A stretch of DNA of 64,000 bases from Kribbella sp. ALI-6-A (GTDB lineage Bacteria; Actinomycetota; Actinomycetes; Propionibacteriales; Kribbellaceae): NCBI RefSeq assembly GCF_001984195.1, contig NZ_MTQN01000012.1, positions 2,356,001 to 2,420,000 of the forward strand, written 5' to 3'. Below the pieces are notes generated by a model that was not told where the DNA came from, searched no databases, and saw only the letters and a program-made list of their open reading frames with translations. Within the stretch, counting starts at the first letter, position 1, and the number at the start of each line of letters is the position of its first letter. The translations under genes and the position numbers were made by a program. Shown here piece by piece: positions 56,947-64,000 of this stretch.

Positions 56947-57030
56947 TGTTCCCCCATCGGGGCGGGCTACGCTGACCGGCATGTGCGGCGCTGACTCTGC
57001 GGGTGTGGTAGTTGTCACATCAGGAACCCC

Positions 57031-57381
57031 ATGATCGTCGGGGTGGGCATCGACGTGGTGGACGTCGAACGGTTCATGAAGACGCTGGAGCGGACCCCCG
57101 GACTGCGGGATCGGGTCTTCACCCCGGCCGAGGCGGTCCGGCCGCCGGCGTCGCTCGCGGCCCGGTTCGCGGCCAAGGAGGCGCTGGCCAAGGCGCTCGG
57201 TGCCCCGGCCGGGATGCACTGGCACGACGCGGAGGTTCGCAGTGACGACAGTGGCCGCCCGTGGCTGGAGATCACCGGCACCGTCGCGGCCAAGGCGTCC
57301 GAGCTGGGAGTCCAGAGTCTGCACCTGTCGCTGAGCCACGACGCGGGCATCGCGTCGGCGGTCGTCGTACTCGAAGGCTGA
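57031..57381 (+). CDS. acpS: Holo-[acyl-carrier-protein] synthase
   Basis: AcpS transfers phosphopantetheine from CoA to the fatty acid ACP. The 116-residue protein starts MIVGVGIDVVDVERF, has the Mg-binding Asp and the hallmark FAAKEALAKALG, and ends in LSLSHDAGIASAVVV. It may also serve the cluster carriers, but a dedicated Sfp-type enzyme exists. The gene is followed by nnr after 26 bases, a common actinobacterial order. ATG 57031 is preceded by AGGA. Confidence 0.96.
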   Translation: MIVGVGIDVVDVERFMKTLERTPGLRDRVFTPAEAVRPPASLAARFAAKEALAKALGAPAGMHWHDAEVRSDDSGRPWLEITGTVAAKASELGVQSLHLSLSHDAGIASAVVVLEG

Positions 57382-57407
57382 GCCGGTTCGTTTCTGGGAG
57401 GTTTGCC

Positions 57408-58835
57408 ATGCGTCGCGCGCACACCGTCGAGCAGGTCCGGGCGGCCGAGGCCGAGTTGATGGCCCGGTTGCCGGAGGGAACGCTGATGCAGCGGGCCGCG
57501 ACCGGCCTGGCTGTTGCCATTAGCAACTTCATCGGAGGCGCGTACGGCGCCCGCGTGGTGCTGCTGGTCGGTTCCGGTGACAACGGCGGCGACGCCCTGT
57601 ACGCCGGGGAGAAGCTGGCCCGGCGCGGCGCGCACGTGGTCGCGGTGCTGCTGTCGGACAAGGTCCACTCCGGCGGACTCGAGGCGCTGCGGCGGGCCGG
57701 CGGCCGGGTCGGTGCGTCCGGCGAGATCGCCGGGGCCGACGTCGTCGTCGACGGGATCGTGGGGATCGGTGGGCGGCCGGGTCTGAAGCCCGAGGCGCTG
57801 GCGGCGGTCCGGCTGGCCGAGCAGCACGGCGTGCCGGTGGTCGCCGTCGACGTCCCGTCGGGGGTCGAGGTGGACTCGGGCGAGACGCCGGCGCAGACCG
57901 GCGCGTCGACGCCGACCGAGTTCGTGCGGGCGGCGTTGACCGTGACGTTCGGTACGCACAAGATCTGCCACTTCGTGGATCCGGCTGCCGCGGCGTGCGG
58001 ACCGGTGCACCTGGTCGACATCGGTCTCGACCTGCCGCCCGCGGCGGTCGAGGTGCTGCAGGCGTCCGACGTCCGGGCGCTCTACCCGGTGCCGCGTGGG
58101 GAGTCGGACAAGTACTCGCGCGGGGTGCTCGGGCTGATGGCGGGCTCGGCTCAGTTCCCGGGCGCGGCGGTGATCGCGACCGCGGGGGCGCTGGCCGGTC
58201 CGATCGGGATGCTGCGGTACGTCGGGCCGGACCCGGTCGCGGAGGCGGTGCGCACGGCGCATCCGGAGATCGTCGTGGGCGAGGGGCGGGTGCAGGCGTG
58301 GGCCGTCGGGTCGGGGCTCGGCTCCGAGCTGGACGTCGCGAAGGTGCGTGAACTGATCGACTCCGAGGAGCCCGTCCTCCTGGACGCGGACGGGATCAAG
58401 GCGCTCGACGACTCCGGTGACCACGCGAACGTGCTGATCACGCCGCACGCCGGGGAGTTGAGCCGTTTGCTGCACGTGGACCGGGCGACGGTCGAGGCCG
58501 AGCGGCTGAAGCACGCGCGACTGGCGGCCGAACAGTTCGACGTCACTGTGCTGCTCAAGGGCTCCACCACCGTTGTCGCCGCGCCCGACGGGCGGATCCG
58601 GGTCAACACCAATGCCACGCCGTGGTTGGCCACTGCTGGCTCCGGCGACGTACTGGCTGGTCTGTGCGGGGCGTTGCTCGCGGCGGGGCTGGATCCGTTG
58701 GATGCGGGAAGTGTCGGTGCGTACTTGCATGCGGCGGCTGCGCGGCTTGCGTCGTCGGCGGGGCCGATCACGGCGATGTCGATTGCCGGGGCTGTGCCCG
58801 CGGCGACTCGGCAGATCCTGGAAGACGTGAGGTAG
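57408..58835 (+). CDS. nnr: Bifunctional NAD(P)H-hydrate epimerase / dehydratase
   Basis: This 475-residue enzyme repairs hydrated NADH and NADPH. The N-terminal epimerase (YjeF_N) domain has GSGDNGGDALYAGEKLARRG and DGIVGIGGRPGL, and the C-terminal dehydratase (ADP-dependent) domain has the segments ITPHAGELSRLLHVD, TVLLKGSTTVVAAPDG and TAGSGDVLAGLCGALLAAG. The start ATG 57408 is preceded by GGGAGG. The upstream acpS makes the pair, which typically stands near alr in related genomes. Confidence 0.95.
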   Translation: MRRAHTVEQVRAAEAELMARLPEGTLMQRAATGLAVAISNFIGGAYGARVVLLVGSGDNGGDALYAGEKLARRGAHVVAVLLSDKVHSGGLEALRRAGGRVGASGEIAGADVVVDGIVGIGGRPGLKPEALAAVRLAEQHGVPVVAVDVPSGVEVDSGETPAQTGASTPTEFVRAALTVTFGTHKICHFVDPAAAACGPVHLVDIGLDLPPAAVEVLQASDVRALYPVPRGESDKYSRGVLGLMAGSAQFPGAAVIATAGALAGPIGMLRYVGPDPVAEAVRTAHPEIVVGEGRVQAWAVGSGLGSELDVAKVRELIDSEEPVLLDADGIKALDDSGDHANVLITPHAGELSRLLHVDRATVEAERLKHARLAAEQFDVTVLLKGSTTVVAAPDGRIRVNTNATPWLATAGSGDVLAGLCGALLAAGLDPLDAGSVGAYLHAAAARLASSAGPITAMSIAGAVPAATRQILEDVR

Positions 58836-58924
58836 AGCAGGCGCCGCGCCGTCCACCTGTTGCGGGGCTGAGCCCGGGCGGATAGGACGGACTGTGTTGG
58901 TGCCCCACCGCCCTGGGAGTCCCC

Positions 58925-61912
58925 GTGAAGCGTCTTGGTGTTCTGTTCGCCGTTGTCGCGTTGCTCCTCGCGGGATTGCCCGCGACAGCTCAAGCCCGAA
59001 CCACGCCGTACGTCGCCGACCGGGCGACCAAGATCGACGTGATGGGGGAGTGGGCCCACCCCGACGACGACACCAGCATCATCGGGCCGTGCGGCGTGTG
59101 GCATCAGCGGTACGGCGTGAAGTGCGGCGTGATCATGGTGACGCGCGGTGAGGGCGGCGGGAACGCGGTCGGCACCGAGCTGGGCCCGGAGCTCGGGCTG
59201 CGGCGGGAGAACGAGGACCGGGTCGCGCACTACCGCTCGGGCACCGTGGACATCTTCAACCTCGACCGGATCGACTTCTTCTACAACCAGAGCGCCCCGC
59301 TGACGCAGTACTTCTGGGACGAGGAGGAGACGCTGCGCCGGGTGACGCGGGTGATCCGCACGACCCAGCCGGAGATCTACATCGGCTTCACTCCCACGCT
59401 CGCCGCGGGCCACGGCAACCACCAGCAGGCCGGCCGGCTGATCTGGGAGGGCGTGCTCGCCGCCGCCGATCCGACCAGGTTCCCCGAGCAGCTTCGCGGC
59501 AAGAACGCGTTGAGCACCTGGCAGGTCAAGAAGGTGTTCTCCGGGGGCAGCACCGCGGGCATCGGCGGTACGACGGCAGCGGCGAACTGCACGACCGGCT
59601 TTCGTCCGAACGGGCCCGACACGGTCGCCGGCGTGTGGACCGGGTACGAGTCGCCGTACCGATGGCCGGCCGGCAACGTCCAGGGGCAGCCGGCGGGGTC
59701 GGCGAAGATCTGGCAGCAGGTCGCGGACGAGGGGCGCGCGGCGTACCCGACGCAGAGCCGGGTGATGTTCAAGGGCACGTCGGCCCCGGCCTGTCCGCGG
59801 TTCGCGATGACGCAGGCGTTCGTGCCGTTCCAGCCGAACGTGCTCGAGGACGGATCGCCCAACCCGGCGGCCGGTCGCGACGACGCGATCCTGTTCGGCG
59901 CGGCCGAGCCCGACCCGGGCGGTCTGCCCGCGGGAACCCTGCAGTACCTGACCTTCTCGCGGTTCGCCAACGTCGCCGGCGAACCGTTCCGGGCCACCGT
60001 GCATCTGAAGGCCCCCCACGGAAAACTTGCCTCTGGCAACGTCAAGCTGACCGTGCCGCCCGGCTGGTCGGTCGACCGCCCACAGCCGGTGCCACGCCGG
60101 GCCGAGGCCGCGATCACCTTCACCGTCACGCCGTCGGCGACCGCGCCGGTCAACCAGCTCGCCAAGATCTCCGCCCGCTACACCACCGCGAAGGCCAGCG
60201 GCTACACCGACAACGTGGTCCGTATCGTGTCCGCCACCGAAGGCCGGTTCCAGCGCTGGGGCAACTGGCAGGAGTACGACGAATGGCTGGCGGAGACCGC
60301 CCCGCAGGCCACTCGCCTCGGCCGGTCGCCAGCGATCCAGTCGATCGGCGTCGGCCGCACCCTCGACGTACCGGTCGTCGTGCACAACTGGTCGGCCGAG
60401 CCGCAGAGCGGCGCGGTGTCGCTGACCCTCCCGCCGAACTTCACCGCCGACGCGACCACCCAGCCGTACGCCGGCCTGGCGCCCGGCGCGGACACCACCG
60501 TCACGTTCAAGCTCACCAACACCGACACGACCCTGCCCGCGACGCAGAACGTCGAGATCCCGATCACGACCACGTTCGCCGGCGGCTCCGGCAGCGAGAC
60601 GCTGACGATGTCCGTCGTACCGACCACCGCGATCGCGCGAACCACCACCGCGCCGACCGTCGACGGCAAGGCCGACCCCGCCGAGTACCCGGGCGCGACG
60701 CTCGACCTCGGCCGGATCTGGCAGGGCGCGTCCACCTGCACCGGCATCGACGACTGCGGCGTCTCGCCGACCGGCGACGGCAGTACGGCGAAGGTCAGCT
60801 GGTCCGGTGACGCGCTCTACTTCTTCGTGCACGTCCGCGACGACTACCAGTCGTACGCCGTCACGCCGGTCGAGTGCGTCGGCCACTGGCAGGCCGACTC
60901 GGTCGAGATCCTGCTCGACCCGCGCGGTACGGCGTCGCAGGTGCTGATGGACACCGCGAACACGTTCAAGCTCGGCATCTTCCCGTTCAGCAACGACGCC
61001 GCGAACGGCAACGGGCCGTGCTGGTCGCGCGACGCCGACAACCACCAGGGCTACTCCAGCGGCGCGCTCGACACCGGCAACGCGCCGGGCGTCCAGGTCG
61101 CGTCGACCGCGCGTTGGGTCGGCAGCAACGAGACGACCGTGCCGCACGCCTACACCGGCTACGACCTCGAGGTGAAGATCCCGCTCGCCACGCTCCCGGC
61201 CGCCGTCGACCCGGCGAACCTCGGGCTGAACATCACGCCGTACGACAACGACGACACCTCGGCGCCGGGCACCACCACGCTGCGGCACATCGACCAGAGC
61301 ACCCGGCTCGGCTGGTCCGCGCTCGGCTCGGTCCAGTCCGACCCGTACCGCTGGGGCAAGGCGACCCTCCCGGGCTACACCCCGCCCGCGGACCGCCCGA
61401 CGACCCCGGCGCCGCCCGACGTCTCGAACCCGAACCTGAACGGCGCGCTCTCGCCGCAGACGATCGCCCAGTCGGCCCGCAACCACGTGCCGATCTCCGG
61501 TCGCGTCCCCACCGACGACCTCAAGATCCTGTACGCCGGACTGCGGCCGGGCGCGCTGGACATCGTCACGCTGGCCGAGGGCCCGGGTACGGCGCGGCTG
61601 TTCCTCACGAGGGGTCAGCTGGCGGCGATCCCGGTCTGGAAGACCAGCTGCACGGACAACCCGCCGCCGGACTACGGCCTCAGCGCCTGTGCCGTGACCG
61701 ACGGCGGCATCCCGCCGTGGGCGCCGGACATGAGCGGCCACGTGGTCAAGCGGTCGTCGCGTGAGTTGGTGCGTGGCGTTCAGCGCTGGTCGGTGCCGTT
61801 GACCGCGGCCGAGCAGACGCGGCTGCGGGACAACGGGCGCTTGCTGCTCTCCTACGAAACTCCGCAGGACGAGGTGCAGGCCTTCGACCTGAAGCTCAGT
61901 CGGCGGCCTTGA
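58925..61912 (+). CDS. Large secreted PIG-L-type deacetylase with NEW3-like and CBM9-like domains
   Basis: This 995-residue protein has a signal peptide (MKRLGVLFAVVALLLAGLPATAQA), then a PIG-L/LmbE-type N-acetylglucosaminyl deacetylase domain (residues 30-310) with the metal-binding AHPDDD and the later GHGNHQQAG motifs. A NEW3-like beta-sandwich is at about 360-590, split into two repeats (KLTVPPGWSVDR and SLTLPPNFTADA). A CBM9-like carbohydrate-binding domain at about 600-820 has the segment CVGHWQADSVEILLD. A fourth region of about 120 residues contains three Cys residues. It probably deacetylates extracellular GlcNAc-containing polymers. GTG 58925 is the start. It overlaps the convergent lipoprotein gene by 17 bases. 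Confidence 0.85.
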   Translation: MKRLGVLFAVVALLLAGLPATAQARTTPYVADRATKIDVMGEWAHPDDDTSIIGPCGVWHQRYGVKCGVIMVTRGEGGGNAVGTELGPELGLRRENEDRVAHYRSGTVDIFNLDRIDFFYNQSAPLTQYFWDEEETLRRVTRVIRTTQPEIYIGFTPTLAAGHGNHQQAGRLIWEGVLAAADPTRFPEQLRGKNALSTWQVKKVFSGGSTAGIGGTTAAANCTTGFRPNGPDTVAGVWTGYESPYRWPAGNVQGQPAGSAKIWQQVADEGRAAYPTQSRVMFKGTSAPACPRFAMTQAFVPFQPNVLEDGSPNPAAGRDDAILFGAAEPDPGGLPAGTLQYLTFSRFANVAGEPFRATVHLKAPHGKLASGNVKLTVPPGWSVDRPQPVPRRAEAAITFTVTPSATAPVNQLAKISARYTTAKASGYTDNVVRIVSATEGRFQRWGNWQEYDEWLAETAPQATRLGRSPAIQSIGVGRTLDVPVVVHNWSAEPQSGAVSLTLPPNFTADATTQPYAGLAPGADTTVTFKLTNTDTTLPATQNVEIPITTTFAGGSGSETLTMSVVPTTAIARTTTAPTVDGKADPAEYPGATLDLGRIWQGASTCTGIDDCGVSPTGDGSTAKVSWSGDALYFFVHVRDDYQSYAVTPVECVGHWQADSVEILLDPRGTASQVLMDTANTFKLGIFPFSNDAANGNGPCWSRDADNHQGYSSGALDTGNAPGVQVASTARWVGSNETTVPHAYTGYDLEVKIPLATLPAAVDPANLGLNITPYDNDDTSAPGTTTLRHIDQSTRLGWSALGSVQSDPYRWGKATLPGYTPPADRPTTPAPPDVSNPNLNGALSPQTIAQSARNHVPISGRVPTDDLKILYAGLRPGALDIVTLAEGPGTARLFLTRGQLAAIPVWKTSCTDNPPPDYGLSACAVTDGGIPPWAPDMSGHVVKRSSRELVRGVQRWSVPLTAAEQTRLRDNGRLLLSYETPQDEVQAFDLKLSRRP

Positions 61913-62669
61913 AGTCGAGGCCGTCGCCGGCGGGCGTCCGGAGCTGCAGCTTGTCGGCGTCGAGGGTGTAGGTGACCTCGCCGTTCAGCGTGGCCAGGAC
62001 GGTCTTCTCCAGCTCGGCCGCCGGCCCGGAGCAGGCGCGGCGGGTGGTCCCGAGCTCGCCGAAGGTCAGCTTGTCGCTGGTCCGCGCGACGACGCCCTGC
62101 AGCTCGTTGCAGCTGGTCGATCCAGTGACCCGCTCGCCGTTGAACGTCAGGTGGACGCCGCCGTTGCCCGGCGTCGAGACGGTCTCTCCGCGGACGACGC
62201 TCTCCAGAATCCACTGCGTCCCGTCGAGCGCGACATCGGGCTGCGCGGTCTCGCGGTCCTGCAACTGAAGAACCGTGCCGCCCGACGTGATGGTGAGCCT
62301 GTCCGTCTCGGCCTTCCAGTCCGGGGTGCTCTGCAGCAGCTCCACCAGCCAGGTGTCCTGCGCGTGGCGAGGTGCGTCGCAGCCCATCTCGGTCACAGCC
62401 AGGTCGTCGACCTGCAGTTTGCCGTCGCTGGTCGCCGCCTTGCCGCTGATCGAGTTGCAGCCCGCGTTGGCGGCCAGCGTGCCGTCGTCCCTGAACTCCA
62501 GCCGGATCCGGGTGTTCGGCGCCAGCTTCTTCGGCGCACCGTTTTCGGTCACGGCGGTCGACAGGTAGGTCTTGCCGCCCAGCTCGCTCGAGCCGCCTGC
62601 CCCCGGCTCACCACCGCAACCGGCCAGGGCGACCAGGCCCGCGGCCACTACCAGCATCGATGTCCTCAC
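61896..62669 (-). CDS. META-domain lipoprotein (two HslJ-like domains)
   Basis: This 257-residue protein has a lipobox signal (LVVAAGLVALAGC, Cys18) and two META/HslJ-type domains. The first is at about residues 30-145 (KTYLSTAVTENG, GCNSISGKA), the second at 150-257 (GTQWILESVVRGE, TSCNELQGVVART). Both have the conserved asparagine-serine/asparagine-glutamate and Cys pattern of the family. It starts at GTG 62669 or ATG 62657. Its role is unknown; family members are linked to stress and envelope functions. The 3' end overlaps the PIG-L gene antisense. Confidence 0.85.
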   Translation of the reverse strand: MRTSMLVVAAGLVALAGCGGEPGAGGSSELGGKTYLSTAVTENGAPKKLAPNTRIRLEFRDDGTLAANAGCNSISGKAATSDGKLQVDDLAVTEMGCDAPRHAQDTWLVELLQSTPDWKAETDRLTITSGGTVLQLQDRETAQPDVALDGTQWILESVVRGETVSTPGNGGVHLTFNGERVTGSTSCNELQGVVARTSDKLTFGELGTTRRACSGPAAELEKTVLATLNGEVTYTLDADKLQLRTPAGDGLDFKAAD

Positions 62670-62709
62670 ACCCTACGGACGCCGGGGAGCCCGACGGCGT
62701 TGCAGTTCG

Positions 62710-63756
62710 TCAGGCCGGGTTTCCGAGATGGCCGGCGAGGACCTCTGCGGCGCGCGCGACGTCCGCCGTACTGGTGGACAGGTGGAACGACAGCCTGAGG
62801 CGGCCGGCCCGGACCGCGGCGACGATGCCGGCGTCGGCCATCAGCTGGGGGACCTTGTCGTCGGCGACGGCGGAGACGATCGCGGACGCGCGGGCCGGGT
62901 GGTCGAGGCCGACGGCGTCGCGAAAGGTGGTGGCCAGCGTGGTGTTGTGGCGGTTCAGGGCGTCGATGCCGACGTCGCGGAGCAGTTCGAGCGCCGGGGC
63001 GGCGGCGATCCAGGAGTGCCAGGCGGGCGAGAGATCGAAGCGTCGGGCGTCCGCGGCGAGGCGAAGCGGTGAGCCGTAGATGCTGTCCCAGGGCTTCGCG
63101 CTGGCGTACCAGTTGGCATTGATCGGGGACAGCTCGTCGAGCAGGTCGGGCTGGACGGTGAGGAAGGCGGTGCCGCGCGGGGTGAGCATCCACTTGTAGC
63201 CGCCCGCGACGGTGAACGCGTACTGCGACGCGTCGACCGGCAGCCACCCGGCCGCCTGGGTCGTGTCGAGCAGCACCCGTACGCCGGTCGCGCGCAGGGC
63301 GTCGAGGTCGGCGACCCGGCCGTCGGCGGACTGCACGGCCGAGACCGCGACCAGGTCGGTCGTCGGGCGCACCTCGTCGGCCAACTGGTCGAGCGGGACC
63401 TCGCGGACGCGGTGCCCGAGCGCGAAGAACGGGAAGGTCAGGCTGGTGAACTCGCCTGCCGCGACCAGCACCTCGGACCGGGCGGGCAGCGACTGCGCGA
63501 TCAGCCCGACGAAGCCGGAAACCTGGCTGCCGCAGGCGATGAGCGTCGGGTCGACGTTCACCAGTTCGCCGTACGCCGAGCGGGTGCGGTTGAGCGGTTC
63601 GTCGTACTGCTGGGGGTCGGCGGTGCCGTTCTGCCAGTCGGTCAGGGCCGACTGCAGGGCCTCGCGGCTGCGCTTCGGCGGGAGGCCGAGCGTGGCGGTG
63701 TTGAGGTAGACGACGGTCGGGTCGAACTGGGTACGGGCTTCGTCGATGGTGAGCAC
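62710..63756 (-). CDS. Class V aminotransferase (cysteine-desulfurase-like fold)
   Basis: This 348-residue PLP enzyme of fold type I, class V has the N-terminal VVYLNTATLGLPPK, the Asp region RVLLDTTQAAGWLPVD, the PLP Lys in TVAGGYKWMLTPRGTAFL and the C-terminal LRLSFHLSTSTADVARAAEV. The same family contains cysteine desulfurases, isopenicillin N epimerase-like enzymes and kynureninases; the specific reaction is not visible. It is divergent from a LysR gene at 63834 with 77 bases between, so it is likely regulated by it. Confidence 0.85.
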   Translation of the reverse strand: MLTIDEARTQFDPTVVYLNTATLGLPPKRSREALQSALTDWQNGTADPQQYDEPLNRTRSAYGELVNVDPTLIACGSQVSGFVGLIAQSLPARSEVLVAAGEFTSLTFPFFALGHRVREVPLDQLADEVRPTTDLVAVSAVQSADGRVADLDALRATGVRVLLDTTQAAGWLPVDASQYAFTVAGGYKWMLTPRGTAFLTVQPDLLDELSPINANWYASAKPWDSIYGSPLRLAADARRFDLSPAWHSWIAAAPALELLRDVGIDALNRHNTTLATTFRDAVGLDHPARASAIVSAVADDKVPQLMADAGIVAAVRAGRLRLSFHLSTSTADVARAAEVLAGHLGNPA

Positions 63757-63833
63757 GTCTTCATCGTGTCGGCTGCGCGAGCTCCAAGAGAAGTCCGATC
63801 TGCTCGGAGCGGCCCCAAGCTAGGCTTTGAACC

Positions 63834-64000
63834 ATGGATCCCCGGCGGCTGCTGATCTTCCGCGAGGTCGCGCGCCTGGGGTCGCTCTCCCAGGCGGCGT
63901 CCGCGCTCGGCTGGACCCAGCCCGCCGTCAGCCAGCACGTCCAGCGCCTCGAACGGGACGTCGGGCTTCCACTCGTCCTCCGCTCACCCCGAGGTATCAC
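63834..64000 (+). CDS. LysR family transcriptional regulator, 5' part (continues beyond window)
   Basis: The reading frame starts at ATG 63834 and has no stop before the window ends. About 55 residues are visible: MDPRRLLIFREVARLGSLSQ, then AASALGWTQPAVSQHVQRLE, the LysR winged helix-turn-helix, ending near LPLVLRSPRGI. The position divergent from a class V aminotransferase gene, with 77 bases of shared regulatory DNA, matches the usual LysR layout. Confidence 0.85.
   Translation, partial: MDPRRLLIFREVARLGSLSQAASALGWTQPAVSQHVQRLERDVGLPLVLRSPRGI

Noticed and set aside
58151..61741. Very long antisense open frame (about 1196 codons) opposite nnr and the PIG-L gene
   Set aside because: It is Arg/Gly/Val-rich with no recognisable domain, and both sense genes have clear families. 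It is a frame shadow of high-GC coding DNA.
1..64000. tRNA, rRNA, insertion sequence, phage, CRISPR or riboswitch features
   Set aside because: None was recognised by eye on either strand. A tool-based scan (tRNAscan-SE, Infernal, ISfinder) would be needed to exclude weak cases.

Overview
The window is about 70% G+C, with dense, translationally overlapping genes, many GTG starts and few TTA codons. This points to a high-GC actinomycete. The gene content and order (rpoA-rplQ-truA, rplM-rpsI-glmM, coaA, acpS, nnr, many secreted hydrolases) suggest a Kribbella-like member of the Propionibacteriales; that genus guess is inference, not something read from a marker gene. No rRNA, tRNA, insertion sequence, integrase or CRISPR array was seen.

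Region 1 (1-14.9 kb) is mostly core: the end of rpoA, rplQ, truA, an rRNA-methyltransferase-like gene, an ECF sigma factor with a membrane partner, an HExxH protein pair, an ABC-F ATPase, an acetyltransferase, a GH18-like anchored protein, a TetR/NTF2-fold divergent pair, a DoxX protein, gltA, then rplM-rpsI-glmM and a membrane thioredoxin-fold protein. A decayed gene lies at about 15 kb. An SDR/MFS/NTF2-fold operon with a divergent LysR regulator follows (15.5-18.7 kb).

Region 2 (18.9-28.3 kb) is a cell-wall amino-sugar recycling locus: two tandem GH3 beta-N-acetylhexosaminidases, a secreted EEP-fold hydrolase, NamZ (exo-muramidase, DUF1343), a serine hydrolase, an RpiR/MurR-type regulator and murQ. 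It resembles the Bacillus ybbC-nagZ-amiE-murR-murQ locus, but no MurNAc kinase or transporter is present.

Region 3 (29.8-56.0 kb) is the most unusual part: a biosynthetic gene cluster that I cannot match to a known product. It has three acyl-adenylating enzymes, an Sfp-type phosphopantetheinyl transferase, two discrete acyl carrier proteins, a complete ketosynthase, a ketosynthase lacking one catalytic His, a ketosynthase-like fragment, 4-hydroxymandelate synthase, hydroxymandelate oxidase, an HpgT-like aminotransferase (together a complete 4-hydroxyphenylglycine route), a PhyH oxygenase, a DUF3050 heme-oxygenase-fold protein, a two-subunit thiamine-diphosphate E1 enzyme without E2/E3, two tandem ATP-grasp ligases, an O-methyltransferase, a P450, two SGNH hydrolases, an HSL esterase and two MFS exporters. 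No NRPS module, ketoreductase or dehydratase is present. A reasonable inference is an NRPS-independent 4-hydroxyphenylglycine- or 4-hydroxyphenylglyoxylate-derived amide in which ATP-grasp enzymes make the bonds. The genes form three tight units: 31.8-44.2 kb (+), 48.7-44.2 kb (-) and 48.9-54.7 kb (+), plus single genes at the edges.

Region 4 (56.0-64.0 kb) returns to core and secreted functions: coaA, acpS, nnr, a large secreted PIG-L deacetylase with carbohydrate-binding modules, a META-domain lipoprotein, a class V aminotransferase and the start of a LysR gene. The cluster and the recycling locus therefore lie between glmM and coaA, which are close neighbours in many actinomycetes. Two genes (an acetyltransferase and the P450) carry in-frame palindromic insertions.
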